From assembly GCF_011299095.1 (NCBI RefSeq), contig NZ_CP049889.1, positions 1,092,501 to 1,156,500 of the forward strand: a stretch of DNA of 64,000 nt, in the 5' to 3' direction. The translations under genes were made by a program, and so were the position numbers. Under the pieces are notes generated by a model. That model saw nothing but the letters and a program-made list of their open reading frames with translations. It was not told the origin of the DNA and did not search any database. Below, in pieces: positions 1 through 9,909 of this stretch. Position 1 is the first letter of the stretch. Every line of letters starts with the position of its first letter. The stretch comes from Jeotgalibaca porci. Its GTDB lineage: Bacteria; Bacillota; Bacilli; Lactobacillales; Aerococcaceae.

Positions 1-343
1 CTTTAGAAGCTTCTGCAATTTCTTTTTGTTCATCTGAATGATAAAAGATAGCCGGACGATACGAATTACCTTGATCGACAAACTGACCGTTTGGATCGGT
101 CGGATCTGTTTGTTGCCAATAAACCTCTACTAAGTCTTTATATGGGAAAACTTCTGGATCAAACGTAATTTGAACAGCTTCTGTATGACCTGTTGTTCCT
201 GTACATACTTGTTCGTAAGTTGGGTTCTCAACATGGCCTCCTGTATAACCGGAAATAACTGATTCAATACCTGGCAAAGTGTCAAACGGTTTTACCATAC
301 ACCAGAAGCAGCCACCTGCAAATGTTGCTTTCTCAAATGCCAT
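1..343 (-). CDS. msrA: Peptide methionine-S-sulfoxide reductase MsrA, 3' part missing
   Basis: Reduces methionine-S-sulfoxide in oxidised proteins, in the cytoplasm. The reading frame begins at the ATG ending at 343 behind a GGGGGTAAAGAA ribosome site and runs off the left window edge. The N-terminus has the MsrA active-site motif GCFWC at about residues 11-15, followed by GYTGG and the TGHTEAV segment that are diagnostic of Msr[15 protein letters not shown] follows. About 114 of an expected ~170 residues are present. It is transcribed in the same direction as serS, about 50 bases downstream of that gene's stop, so it could be read from the serS transcript. The truncation is only due to the window edge. 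Confidence 0.93.
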   Translation of the reverse strand, partial: MAFEKATFAGGCFWCMVKPFDTLPGIESVISGYTGGHVENPTYEQVCTGTTGHTEAVQITFDPEVFPYKDLVEVYWQQTDPTDPNGQFVDQGNSYRPAIFYHSDEQKEIAEASK

Positions 344-392
344 TTCTTTACCCCCTTTATCTAATGGGGTTATTTTAACATATATAGAAGAA

Positions 393-1694
393 TTATTTCT
401 TACCTAACGCATTTTCTTTTGTGATTGTTGTTACGCCACCCATATATGGAACCAATACTTCTGGAATTGTGACAGAGCCGTCTGCATTTTGGTAATTTTC
501 TAAAATCGCTGTGACGGTACGACCAACTGCAATACCTGATCCATTTAGTGTATGTGCGTATTCTACCTTGCCTGTCTCTTCATTACGGTAACGAATCATT
601 GCACGGCGCGCTTGGAAATCTTCCGTATTTGAACATGAACTAATCTCACGGTATGTATCTTGAGCAGGTACCCATACTTCAATATCGTACGTTTTAGCAG
701 CTGCAAAGCCCATATCTCCTGTACATAATACGATCGTACGGTGTGGCAGACCAAGATTGCGTAATACAGTCTCTGCATTGTCCGTCATTTTTTCTAACTC
801 TTCATATGATTCACTTGGTTTACTGAATTTCACTAATTCTACTTTATGGAACTGGTGCATACGAATTAGACCACGTGTATCACGGCCGGCACTTCCCGCT
901 TCTGAACGGAATGATGGACTCATTGCTGTAAAGTAAACTGGCAATTCCGCTTCATCCAAGATTTCATCACGGTAATAGTTCGTCAAAGGCACTTCTGCTG
1001 TCGGAATCAATGTTAGGTTACGCTCATCTGTTAATTGGAAAACATCTTCTTTAAACTTAGGAAATTGTCCTGTACCGAATAATGAAGCTTCGTTCGCTAT
1101 ATATGGAGGAATTATTTCCGTGTAGCCATGTTCGCCTGTATGCAAATCAAGCATGTAGTTGTAACAAGCGCGTTCAAGACGTGCTCCTAATCCTTTATAG
1201 AAGACAAAACGTGAACCTGTTACTTTGGCAGCACGTTCAAAGTCTAGAATTCCTAAATCTTCTGCAATGTCATAGTGCGGTTTGGGTTCAAAATCGAAGT
1301 GACGCGGCTCTCCCCATTTGCGAACTTCAATATTATCATCTTCGTCGTCTCCTGCCGGCACAGATTCGTGGGCAACGTTCGGCAGACGTGTTGAAATGTA
1401 GGTCATTTTTTCTTCAACGGCATTCAAATCCGCATCCATTTGTTTAATTTGTTCGCCTACTTCTTTCATTTGCACGATTTTATCATCCGCGTTTTCTTTG
1501 TTACGTTTTAATAAAGCAATTTCTTGAGAAACGTGGTTACGTAACTGTTTCAACTCTTCTGCTTTCACAATCTTTGCACGACGCTCTTCGTCCAATTGAA
1601 TCAATTCCTCTAAAATGGCTGCATCCACACCACGCGCCACCAACTTTTCTGCCACGCCTGCATAATCTTCGCGTATTCTCTTCATATCTAACAT
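393..1694 (-). CDS. serS: Seryl-tRNA synthetase
   Basis: Charges tRNA-Ser with serine (class II aminoacyl-tRNA synthetase, cytoplasmic dimer). I place the start at the ATG ending at 1694, giving [10 protein letters not shown], because a strong AAAGGAGGAAAAGAA ribosome site precedes it and the family normally begins this way; the open frame continues upstream only by chance into the T-box. 433 residues. The N-terminal part (about 25-110) is the long antiparallel coiled coil that contacts tRNA; the catalytic core has motif 2 ([15 protein letters not shown]) and motif 3 (GSGIAVGRT). Expression is controlled by the upstream serine T-box. Confidence 0.97.
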   Translation of the reverse strand: MLDMKRIREDYAGVAEKLVARGVDAAILEELIQLDEERRAKIVKAEELKQLRNHVSQEIALLKRNKENADDKIVQMKEVGEQIKQMDADLNAVEEKMTYISTRLPNVAHESVPAGDDEDDNIEVRKWGEPRHFDFEPKPHYDIAEDLGILDFERAAKVTGSRFVFYKGLGARLERACYNYMLDLHTGEHGYTEIIPPYIANEASLFGTGQFPKFKEDVFQLTDERNLTLIPTAEVPLTNYYRDEILDEAELPVYFTAMSPSFRSEAGSAGRDTRGLIRMHQFHKVELVKFSKPSESYEELEKMTDNAETVLRNLGLPHRTIVLCTGDMGFAAAKTYDIEVWVPAQDTYREISSCSNTEDFQARRAMIRYRNEETGKVEYAHTLNGSGIAVGRTVTAILENYQNADGSVTIPEVLVPYMGGVTTITKENALGKK

Positions 1695-1721
1695 TTCTTT
1701 TCCTCCTTTTTCTATATAAAA

Positions 1722-1763
1722 AAAGCCATCCCATCCCAATAGATATCTATTGGGACGAAATGA
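1722..1763 (-). terminator. T-box terminator stem of serS
   Basis: A long hairpin whose inner part is an 11-bp perfect palindrome around AATAGATATCTATT. With G-U pairs the stem extends to roughly 18 bp (GTCATTTCGTCCC against GGGATGGGATGGC) and is followed by seven Ts. It competes with the T-box antiterminator just upstream. Confidence 0.88.
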
Positions 1764-1976
1764 CTTAACGTTCGCGGTACCACCCAGCTTCGGATACACG
1801 TGTATCCACACTTTAGACGATAACGGGGGACCCGAAACAATTTAATCAAGATGACTTGTTTTCATTGTTTGCTTCATGTGCGGATTCAGTAACAGCTTCT
1901 ATCGGTTTACACCACCCACCGACTCTCTAAAGGAATACTATTACCTACTATTCACATGCTTGGCATTCTTTGTGTT
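1722..1976 (-). promoter_or_regulatory. T-box riboswitch (serine) of serS
   Basis: Read on the minus strand, this leader contains the T-box core GGGTGGTACCGCG (about 1774-1786), which pairs with the uncharged tRNA acceptor end and forms the antiterminator. Upstream is the stem I signature AGAGAGTCGGTGGGTGGTG with a GTAAACCGA partner. In the expected specifier position lies ACTGAATCCGCAC; the TCC triplet (1882-1884) is a serine codon, matching the downstream serS. The T-box core is followed by a strong terminator. Uncharged tRNA-Ser should therefore switch the gene on. Confidence 0.93.
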
Positions 1977-1987
1977 TAATTACCTTC

Positions 1988-2017
1988 ATTTTACTCGATA
2001 ACAAGGTGTGTCGTCAA
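1988..2017 (-). promoter_or_regulatory. Probable promoter of the serS T-box transcript
   Basis: On the minus strand TTGACG, 18 bases, TAAAAT. It lies in the short gap after dacA and directly before the T-box leader, which is where a promoter is needed. Confidence 0.6.
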
Positions 2018-2018
2018 C

Positions 2019-3356
2019 TTAGCTAAAGAATCCGCCTACGAAATCTGTCACTGAGTTCCAGCCATTGGCAGCCGTATTAGCTACCCAACGCCATGCCAAA
2101 ACTAAAAAGTTTGCTTTTTCAACTGTTCTTTCTACTGCAACAGTCGCTTCGTTTTGTGTGCCATCCAAGTAACCAAGATCATCGCCCTCGATTGAAAGGG
2201 CCACATTTCCGACTGTTGTTCCTTTTTCAATTGGCGCTTCTATCAGACCGTCCGCATTCAATAACTCGGAATTCAAAGTCAATTCCGTCGCAACTACGCG
2301 TTCTTCTTCTGTTTTTGGCGTTACAACAAAAATATCTTCGTTATAAATCAAACCAACTGTTTCTTCTTTACCTTTTGCAATCGTTAGTTTTTCTTCCGTT
2401 GCAACGGCATCTCCACTTGAAGCGATTTGAACTTTTTCAAAATTACCAAAAGCAAAATCCATCAAACGAGCTGTTTCGCCGAAACGTCCGTCGTTATCTT
2501 CTGCGCCGATTACAACTGTAATAACGCGCATATCATCTTGCAAAGCTGTTCCTGTAAAGGAAGCCCCTGAAGCATCTGTTGTTCCTGTTTTCAAACCATC
2601 TACACCTGCTCGTGCGTATGGTTGATTTGGTAACATCAAATTATATGTCATCATGTGGATTTCGTCTCCGGAACCTTCCATGAAAACTTTGTCTTCAATT
2701 TTAGCTACTTCTAGAACTTCTGGGTAATCATCCAATAAATGGTCAGCGACAGTTGCAATACCGCGTGCTGTCATTTTATTTTCTTCATCTACTGGTGCAT
2801 TTGGATACAAGTTACCCAGTTCCGCCGCGTAGTGGTTTGGAAGACCGGTTGTGTTGTAAAGCGCATGACCAGTAACGCCCCATGCATCCAATTTTTCTTT
2901 CATCATATCAACAAACGCAGGCTCAGAGCCGGCAATCAATTCTGCAACAGCGATTGTTGCGCCGTTTGCTGAGTAGACAACCATTGCTTCATATAAATCT
3001 TTTACCGTATAAGTAAAGTCTTTACGCAATGGAACGTTTGATAGTTCATAGTTTTGGCTGATTGCAAATGCATAATCACTGATTGGAACAGGTGTGTCCC
3101 AAGCAATTGTGCCCGCTTCAATCGCTTCGTGCACTAAATATAGGGGGATCATTTTCGTCATGGAGGCAATATAAAGCGATGCATCTCCATTTTGGTTTAG
3201 TAAAATTTTGTTTGTTTCGTTATCAATTACAAATGCCGCTTCACTTGAAACTTCGATTGGTTCGACAGCTGCTGCCGCTTCTGGTACAGCTAAGAAGATG
3301 CTTGCTAGTAAACTCCCAGATAAAAGGCGGGTTGTCCATTTATTATATTTAATCAT
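2019..3356 (-). CDS. dacA: D-alanyl-D-alanine carboxypeptidase (PBP5/DacA type)
   Basis: Removes the terminal D-Ala from peptidoglycan pentapeptides and so limits cross-linking; acts outside the cell, membrane-anchored. 445 residues. It has an N-terminal signal sequence (hydrophobic 10-30, AAAA cleavage region), the penicillin-binding catalytic motifs SMTK (Ser65, Lys68), SAN (129-131) and KTG (256-258), a beta-rich C-terminal domain, and a C-terminal amphipathic helix (about 415-440) that usually anchors these enzymes. Start ATG has a GGAG site. It lies 66 bases downstream of a VanS-like kinase gene in the same direction, suggesting that the kinase pair controls it. Confidence 0.92.
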   Translation of the reverse strand: MIKYNKWTTRLLSGSLLASIFLAVPEAAAAVEPIEVSSEAAFVIDNETNKILLNQNGDASLYIASMTKMIPLYLVHEAIEAGTIAWDTPVPISDYAFAISQNYELSNVPLRKDFTYTVKDLYEAMVVYSANGATIAVAELIAGSEPAFVDMMKEKLDAWGVTGHALYNTTGLPNHYAAELGNLYPNAPVDEENKMTARGIATVADHLLDDYPEVLEVAKIEDKVFMEGSGDEIHMMTYNLMLPNQPYARAGVDGLKTGTTDASGASFTGTALQDDMRVITVVIGAEDNDGRFGETARLMDFAFGNFEKVQIASSGDAVATEEKLTIAKGKEETVGLIYNEDIFVVTPKTEEERVVATELTLNSELLNADGLIEAPIEKGTTVGNVALSIEGDDLGYLDGTQNEATVAVERTVEKANFLVLAWRWVANTAANGWNSVTDFVGGFFS

Positions 3357-3422
3357 TCTTCTACTCCATTCACTAAAGTTACGTTCTTTATGTTAGCGGA
3401 AAAACAGTAAAAACACAACAAT

Positions 3423-4556
3423 TTAGTTAGGTATCTGTTCTAATGGTAGCCGCATGACGAACTTTGTTACTGCATCAGTTGATTCCGCGTAGATGTACCC
3501 ACCGTGCAGAGCCACGATGCTTTGTGCAATCGCCAGACCAAGGCCCGTGCCTCCTGTTTGTTGAGAACGGGAAGATTCCACTCGGTAAAAACGTCCGAAT
3601 AACTCCTCCAACGCTTCTTCCGGTATTTTAGGCCCGTTGTTATTTACCGAAATTAACGCTTCGGACCCTACTTTATCGACTGCTATCTTTATCCACGTCC
3701 CACCTTTTCCATATTTTAAGGCATTGGAAATGAGGTTACTAAACACGCGGGCGATTTTGTCGACATCAACCTCAATCATTAACGGATCACTTTCCATAAT
3801 GACTTCGATGTCCATTTCTTTTTTAGCAGATTCCAACTCAAACTCCGCTGCCATTTGCTCCAGAAAATTGCCTAGGTTTATCTTCGTGTAATGAAGCGGC
3901 GTTGATGTTTGTCGGACTTTTGTGTACTCAAACAAATCATCGACCAACACTTTCATTTGCAACGCTTTTCCGTACGCAATATTAATATAGCGCTCAACAT
4001 CATCATAAGAAGAGTATTGTTTGTCGGCAATCAGACCCAGATAGCCAATAATCGATGTCAACGGTGTCCGGATATCGTGACTGACATTGGTGATGAGTTC
4101 ATCTTTTGATTGCTCAATTTTTCTTTCTTCTTCCATGGCCTCGACCGTACTTTCAACCAACGTGTTAATACTGTTTACAACGTCATACATATCTCCATGG
4201 AATTTCGCTTCAATCCGGTGATCGAAATTTCCCGAAGCAATGTAATGCAACTCATCCAAAATGTGGCGCAGTTGCATTTGTTTATAGCGACGGAACAGAC
4301 GCCACCATGTAAAGAGCACCGAAAATACAAATGCTGTTAAAAACATGACAAGGCGGTATTCCATGATAATAAAATCAATAAAGAGAATGACATCCCACAA
4401 TGAGTGAACTTGTGGTAAAAATTCAGGCGGCGAATGCACCGTCTGATTGAAAATTAAGTAAAATCCCATCAGCAGGAAATACATAATTGTCATCGTAATG
4501 ATTGCTTCAAAAATCAATTCGCCGAGTTCTTTTCTTGTTAACTTTAATTTCGGCAC
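3423..4556 (-). CDS. Sensor histidine kinase, VanS-like
   Basis: Membrane sensor kinase of a two-component system. 377 residues, GTG start preceded by TAGGAG. Two transmembrane helices (about 17-37 and 63-85) enclose a short external loop of ~25 residues, so it probably senses a membrane or cell-wall state rather than a large ligand. A HAMP-like linker follows, then the phosphoacceptor box with His160 in NVSHDIRTP, and the ATPase domain with N box (SNALKYGKG), and G box (GTGLGLAIA). The layout resembles VanS and related OmpR-class kinases. It sits 11 bases after its response regulator and upstream of dacA. No van ligase genes are present, so glycopeptide resistance is not implied. Confidence 0.88.
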   Translation of the reverse strand: MPKLKLTRKELGELIFEAIITMTIMYFLLMGFYLIFNQTVHSPPEFLPQVHSLWDVILFIDFIIMEYRLVMFLTAFVFSVLFTWWRLFRRYKQMQLRHILDELHYIASGNFDHRIEAKFHGDMYDVVNSINTLVESTVEAMEEERKIEQSKDELITNVSHDIRTPLTSIIGYLGLIADKQYSSYDDVERYINIAYGKALQMKVLVDDLFEYTKVRQTSTPLHYTKINLGNFLEQMAAEFELESAKKEMDIEVIMESDPLMIEVDVDKIARVFSNLISNALKYGKGGTWIKIAVDKVGSEALISVNNNGPKIPEEALEELFGRFYRVESSRSQQTGGTGLGLAIAQSIVALHGGYIYAESTDAVTKFVMRLPLEQIPN

Positions 4557-4567
4557 GTCATTCGCTC

Positions 4568-5260
4568 CTATTCTGAAATCTTATAGCCGACGCCCCAAAC
4601 AGTTTGAATCACTTTCTCGCCGCCTGTTGCTTTTTCTATTTTGTCGCGTAAATGGCTCACGTGAACCATGACTGTTTTAGCAGAAACGATACTCTCCTGA
4701 AGCCATACACGTTCAAAGATTTCATCAGCGCTAAAAACACGGTTCAAATTGCTTGCCAATAAATACAAAATACCAAATTCTAAAGCAGTCAATTGAATGT
4801 CTTTTCCATTTAAGGTTTTGACTTCGTGTGATTCCTTTTTAATAACTAATGGACCTACTTCGATAATATTTGCTTCGATTTCTTGTTGCGTAACAGAAGA
4901 ACGGCGCAGTAATGATTTAATGCGGGCCATTACTTCCAGCGGATTGAATGGTTTAGACACATAATCGTCGGCACCTGATGTCAATCCTTGTATTTTATCC
5001 ATATCGGCAGACTTCGCACTTAATATCAATACAGGTACGTGATTATTGTCCGCTCTGAGTTCCTTCAAGACCGTAATACCATCTTTCTTGGGCATCATCA
5101 CGTCTAGAATAATCAATTGGACGTCCATATTTTGTTTCAAGAGTTGCAGTGCCTCGACTCCGTTATATGCTTTAATAGCTTCATAGCCTTCATTTTTACA
5201 ATAAATACTTAGCAAATCTACAATTTCTCGATCATCATCTACAATTAATATTTTATCCAT
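4568..5260 (-). CDS. Response regulator, OmpR/PhoB family (VanR-like)
   Basis: DNA-binding partner of the adjacent kinase. 230 residues: receiver domain 1-120 with the acidic pair Asp8-Asp9, phosphoacceptor Asp53 in IILDVMMPKKDG and Lys about 102 in SKPF; a winged-helix domain at about 130-228 ending in the usual VWGVGYKI. The start has an AGAGGTGACTT ribosome site. It leads the apparent three-gene unit regulator-kinase-dacA. Its operator cannot be read from one copy. Confidence 0.93.
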   Translation of the reverse strand: MDKILIVDDDREIVDLLSIYCKNEGYEAIKAYNGVEALQLLKQNMDVQLIILDVMMPKKDGITVLKELRADNNHVPVLILSAKSADMDKIQGLTSGADDYVSKPFNPLEVMARIKSLLRRSSVTQQEIEANIIEVGPLVIKKESHEVKTLNGKDIQLTALEFGILYLLASNLNRVFSADEIFERVWLQESIVSAKTVMVHVSHLRDKIEKATGGEKVIQTVWGVGYKISE

Positions 5261-5383
5261 AAGTCACCTCTTTAAGCTTATTCTTTGTAATTAGTTTACC
5301 AAAAATAGTTAAAAGAATCGTTAAGAAACAAATCCTTGAGGGAATCTTTAGATATGGCTGAAATAGTCGTGCTTGGGAGGTGC

Positions 5384-5415
5384 GACATAGAATGTGATTT
5401 TACGGGTTCTATGTC
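5384..5415. other. Isolated inverted repeat upstream of the response regulator
   Basis: GACATAGAA and TTCTATGTC form a perfect 9-bp stem around a 14-base loop; flanking GGAGGT/ACTTCC can extend it imperfectly. It sits ~125 bases upstream of the regulator start and next to the guaB terminator. It could be a terminator remnant or a regulator site; no poly-T follows. Confidence 0.4.
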
Positions 5416-5429
5416 AGACTTCCAGCAGA

Positions 5430-5471
5430 CAAAAAAAGACGCCCAACCCTAGTGCTGCGGGGCTGAACGTC
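5430..5471 (-). terminator. Rho-independent terminator, guaB side
   Basis: On the minus strand GACGTTCAGCCC pairs with GGGTTGGGCGTC (12 bp including G-U pairs) and is followed by seven Ts. It lies about 140 bases after guaB, beyond the palindromic element. Confidence 0.75.
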
Positions 5472-5597
5472 TTTTAGACCTTATCTCAAACGTGCTCTCA
5501 AAGACAAACCCGCGGACACTTCACGAATAATGCTCAGACGGCTGTTGCCGTCCTCCGCGTATTCGTTCCAGTGCTGCGGGCCTGAACGTCTTTGAGA
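5451..5597. repeat. Large nested palindromic element with an extra half-copy
   Basis: Between 5496 and 5597 four nested inverted repeats share one centre: TCTCAAAGAC/GTCTTTGAGA, CCCGCGGACACT/AGTGCTGCGGG, ACGAATA/TATTCGT and GACGGC/GCCGTC around a TGTT loop. Together they would fold into a ~100-base hairpin. The right half, AGTGCTGCGGGCCTGAACG onward, occurs again nearly identically at 5451-5480, 120 bases to the left, where it forms one arm of the guaB terminator. No reading frame is present. It may be a small palindromic mobile or structural-RNA element; it fills most of the 350-base gap between guaB and the response regulator. Confidence 0.75.
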
Positions 5598-5611
5598 CCA
5601 CTCTCTCTTTT

Positions 5612-7120
<1,509 letters not shown>

Positions 7121-7191
7121 TCATGCGATTTTTTATGTTCTAACTTACCACCTAGCCACTAAAACGTCAAGGGTACAAATAAAAGAATTAT

Positions 7192-8649
7192 TTACTTACG
7201 GGCTTTACGAACTTTAAGGTTCTTCCCTTTAATCGTGCGGTCTTGCATTTCTGCAATCACATAAGGACCCATGCCATTCAAAATTTCCACATACGTAACA
7301 TTCTCCTGAATCGTGATAATCCCGATATCATCAGCTTCAACACCCTTGATATTCGTCAATGTGCCCACGAAATCAATAGCGCGCAGTTTCTTCTTTTTAC
7401 CGCCGTTGAAGTAAACTTTTGTAATATCCCGGTTCAATTCTTTATTACGGGCCACTTTCGGACGCATCGGTTCTTGATTTTTCTTATCAAATGCAACCTT
7501 AGCACGCTGAACTACACGCGTACTCGGAGCCTGAATCTCTACAGGACCTTCTTTACCTTCGAATACAAAAGCAACTACTTCTTGCCAACGGTACGCACCT
7601 TTATCGCTAACCAAAGTCATCGCTTGGCCTTCTTTACCCGCACGGCCTGTACGACCTGTACGGTGAATGAAGCTTTCATTTTCAAACGGAACGTCGTAGT
7701 TCATAACGTGCGTCACATGATCAATATCAATTCCGCGGGCCGCAACATCTGTTGCAACTAAGTAACGGATTTTTCCAGAACGGAAATCGGTCATGACCGC
7801 CAGACGGTCGTCTTGATCCATCCCACCATGGAGTTTATCGACAAGCAATCCTTTTTTAGCTAAAAATGCATCCACGTCATCCACAACATCTTTTGTATTA
7901 CAGAAAATAATGGCTGCTTCCGGATTCGCAACAGTCAATAAATCAATCAAGACATCATTTTTCTTTTCTTCGGAAACGCGGATGTACGACTGATAGATAC
8001 GCGGTTGATTGTCCGGGGATTGATCCATTTTCACAGACACACGGTCTTCACGCATGTAAAAAGTTGCTAAACGCGCCACTTCCGGCGGCATAGTTGCCGA
8101 AAACAGCATCGTTTGACGATTCTTAGGCAAGTAATCAATGATTGCTTCTACTTGGTCAATGAATCCCATATGTAACATTTCGTCCGCTTCATCCAATACA
8201 ACCGTGCGAACTTTCTCGACAGACAATGTGCCTTCTTTCAAATGCTCTAAGACACGGCCGGGCGTTCCCACTACAATATGGCTCTTTTGTTTCAATTCCG
8301 ACTTTTGCGTTTTGAAGGACGATTTTCCAAAAACCGCAGTCACTTTGATACGTTTCAAACGCCCGATGTTCATGATTTCTTCTTGAATTTGGAGTGCCAA
8401 TTCACGGGTCGGTACAAGAATGAGCGCTTGGGGTTTATTCTCTTCCCAAACTGCATCCTCGCACAAAGGAATCCCAAAAGCTGCCGTTTTACCACTTCCT
8501 GTTTGTGACTCAACGATAATATCCGCTTTTTTCAAAGCCAAAGGGAGAACTTCTTCCTGAACAGGAGTCGGGCTGTAATAACGCAAACTCGTCAGTGCCT
8601 TAATTATTTCAGGACTAATCCCGAATGTTTCAAATGTTTTATTTTCCAT
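7192..8649 (-). CDS. dbpA: DEAD-box RNA helicase DbpA (YxiN type)
   Basis: ATP-dependent RNA helicase acting in 50S ribosomal subunit maturation. 485 residues. N-terminal Q motif (TPVQ), motif I SQTGSGKT (about 46-53), Ia PTRELA, II DEAD, III SAT, and VI HRTGRTGR are all present. The C-terminal ~75 residues (starting near 405) contain the DbpA RNA-recognition fold, with KLRAIDFVGTLTNIKG, which in this family targets 23S rRNA hairpin 92. The length matches Bacillus YxiN (about 480). A cluster of inverted repeats lies just upstream. Confidence 0.9.
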   Translation of the reverse strand: MENKTFETFGISPEIIKALTSLRYYSPTPVQEEVLPLALKKADIIVESQTGSGKTAAFGIPLCEDAVWEENKPQALILVPTRELALQIQEEIMNIGRLKRIKVTAVFGKSSFKTQKSELKQKSHIVVGTPGRVLEHLKEGTLSVEKVRTVVLDEADEMLHMGFIDQVEAIIDYLPKNRQTMLFSATMPPEVARLATFYMREDRVSVKMDQSPDNQPRIYQSYIRVSEEKKNDVLIDLLTVANPEAAIIFCNTKDVVDDVDAFLAKKGLLVDKLHGGMDQDDRLAVMTDFRSGKIRYLVATDVAARGIDIDHVTHVMNYDVPFENESFIHRTGRTGRAGKEGQAMTLVSDKGAYRWQEVVAFVFEGKEGPVEIQAPSTRVVQRAKVAFDKKNQEPMRPKVARNKELNRDITKVYFNGGKKKKLRAIDFVGTLTNIKGVEADDIGIITIQENVTYVEILNGMGPYVIAEMQDRTIKGKNLKVRKARK

Positions 8650-8712
8650 AATTGCCTACTTTCTTTTTCTTAGCTGAACAAGTATAACAAGTTTTCGTTT
8701 AAATTAGTATGT

Positions 8713-8746
8713 ATTCTCAATGAGAATTGGAAAGGGGAAATTCTCA
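8713..8746. other. Alternative small hairpins upstream of dbpA
   Basis: Three copies of one arm, ATTCTCA (8713), TGAGAATT (8721) and AATTCTCA (8739), can form two mutually exclusive stems. They lie ~65-100 bases upstream of the dbpA start and next to the hairpin array. Role unknown. Confidence 0.4.
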
Positions 8747-8754
8747 CGCTGAAA

Positions 8755-9140
8755 CGCTGACTCAGATTGAAAATCGGGTTTGAGTCAGCGTTTCTATCCG
8801 AAAACGACTACTCAAAGCGAAAATCGGGTTTGAGTCAGCGTTTCTATCTAAAAACGACTACTCAAAGCAAAAATCGGGTTTGAGTCAGCGTTTCTATCCG
8901 AAAACGACTACTCAAAGCAAAAATCGGGTTTGAGTCAGCGTTTCTATCTAAAAACGACTACTCAAAGCAAAAATCGGGCTTGAGTCAGCGTTTCTATCTA
9001 AAAACGACTACTCAAAGCAAAAATTAGGTTTGAGTCAGCGTTTTTATCTAAAAACGACTACTCAAAGCAAAAATCGGGTTTGAGTCAGCGGTTCTATCTA
9101 AAAACGACTACTCAGATCAAAAATTAGGTTTGAGTAGTCG
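8755..9140. repeat. Tandem hairpin array, 50-bp period, eight loops
   Basis: The loop segment AAATCGGGTT (or AAATTAGGTT, AAATCGGGCT) recurs at 8771, 8821, 8871, 8921, 8971, 9021, 9071 and 9121, an exact 50-base period. Each repeat is a hairpin with CTCAAA/TTTGAG inner arms. The first hairpin has perfectly paired outer arms CGCTGACTCA/TGAGTCAGCG; the last has CGACTACTCA/TGAGTAGTCG; the six in between are chimeras with a left arm of the last type and right arm of the first type. The loops vary little and there are no unique spacers, so this is not CRISPR. It fills most of the 540-base gap between dbpA and the DUF1129 gene. Confidence 0.93.
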
Positions 9141-9149
9141 TTTCTCCGA

Positions 9150-9189
9150 TAAAAGAGAGGGTGAGACAAAATGTCCCACCCTCCTCTCT
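9150..9189 (-). terminator. Terminator of the DUF1129 gene
   Basis: On the minus strand GAGAGGAGGGTGGGAC pairs with GTCTCACCCTCTC across a short loop, with Ts after the stem, immediately behind the DUF1129 stop codon. Confidence 0.75.
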
Positions 9190-9190
9190 A

Positions 9191-9874
9191 TTAAAACACG
9201 CCACCCGTTATGTTGAATTTTTTCTTCAAGTAAACTCTCAATGCGAAGCTGAGAGCACCAATGATCAAATAGGCGGTTGCCGGCAAGCTGATATTAATTG
9301 CTGGTGGAACCAAGACCATTGTCGCTGTCATTGCTAACATCCAGAAAACCATAGAAAGGATAAGGACTCCGATATACTTGAAGTAACCTTTTTTACCTTT
9401 CGGTGCATTTACATCTGGTTGATATTTAGAAACAATCAGCATCGATAGACCACCGGCGATGAAATTCAGGATTAAGCTGACAATCCCCATTCCCGGTTGC
9501 GTATTTTCGCCTGCTGTTAGTAAAGATGTCCCTGAAATCAAGGCAAAGATTGCACCTAATAGTAAACCTCCATCAAGGGCAATCAGCCAATCCGGCGAAC
9601 GCTCTGAACTAACAGTTGCTTCTTGGCGTTGCAAGACATTTTCTGCGCACTCTGAAACAGTGCCGTATAGTTGGCGTGCTGTCGTACCAGACTTTTGATT
9701 TGTAACTAATTCTTTCATCATCTTATTGTATAGCGTATGTTTACTTTCTTCATCGTAATTCGCTTGTGTAAGCGCACGATCAAGACCAATCATGTATTGC
9801 TCGTTACGCTTTGTAAGTTCGCTCCACAAGACACTATTTTCATTTTTAGTTTGTTCAAGTGTATTTTCTGACAC
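9191..9874 (-). CDS. DUF1129-family membrane protein
   Basis: Function unknown. 227 residues: a soluble, charged N-terminal half (1-105) followed by about four transmembrane segments (approximately 108-128, 138-158, 172-195, 198-218). The pattern and the position after ychF match the DUF1129 family, which in Lactobacillales is commonly found beside ychF, DUF951 and parB. It starts 36 bases after the ychF stop behind an AGGAGG site and has its own terminator, so it closes this unit. Confidence 0.75.
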   Translation of the reverse strand: MSENTLEQTKNENSVLWSELTKRNEQYMIGLDRALTQANYDEESKHTLYNKMMKELVTNQKSGTTARQLYGTVSECAENVLQRQEATVSSERSPDWLIALDGGLLLGAIFALISGTSLLTAGENTQPGMGIVSLILNFIAGGLSMLIVSKYQPDVNAPKGKKGYFKYIGVLILSMVFWMLAMTATMVLVPPAINISLPATAYLIIGALSFALRVYLKKKFNITGGVF

Positions 9875-9909
9875 GTTTGGGGCCTCCTAAGAATTTCTTA
9901 AGTCAACTA

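Noticed and set aside
1082-1447. Long antisense frames across serS, dacA, guaB, mnmE and others
   Set aside because: They are shadows of conserved genes on the other strand, without ribosome sites or recognisable domains.
1695-1811. N-terminal extension of serS
   Set aside because: Those codons overlap the T-box terminator and lack a ribosome site; the family start [10 protein letters not shown] follows a strong one.
2019-5260. Vancomycin resistance cluster
   Set aside because: Only VanRS-like regulators and a PBP5-type carboxypeptidase are present; there is no D-Ala-D-Lac or D-Ser ligase, VanH, VanX or VanT.
8755-9140. CRISPR array
   Set aside because: Regular 50-base period, but the whole unit repeats with little change; there are no unique spacers and no cas genes nearby.
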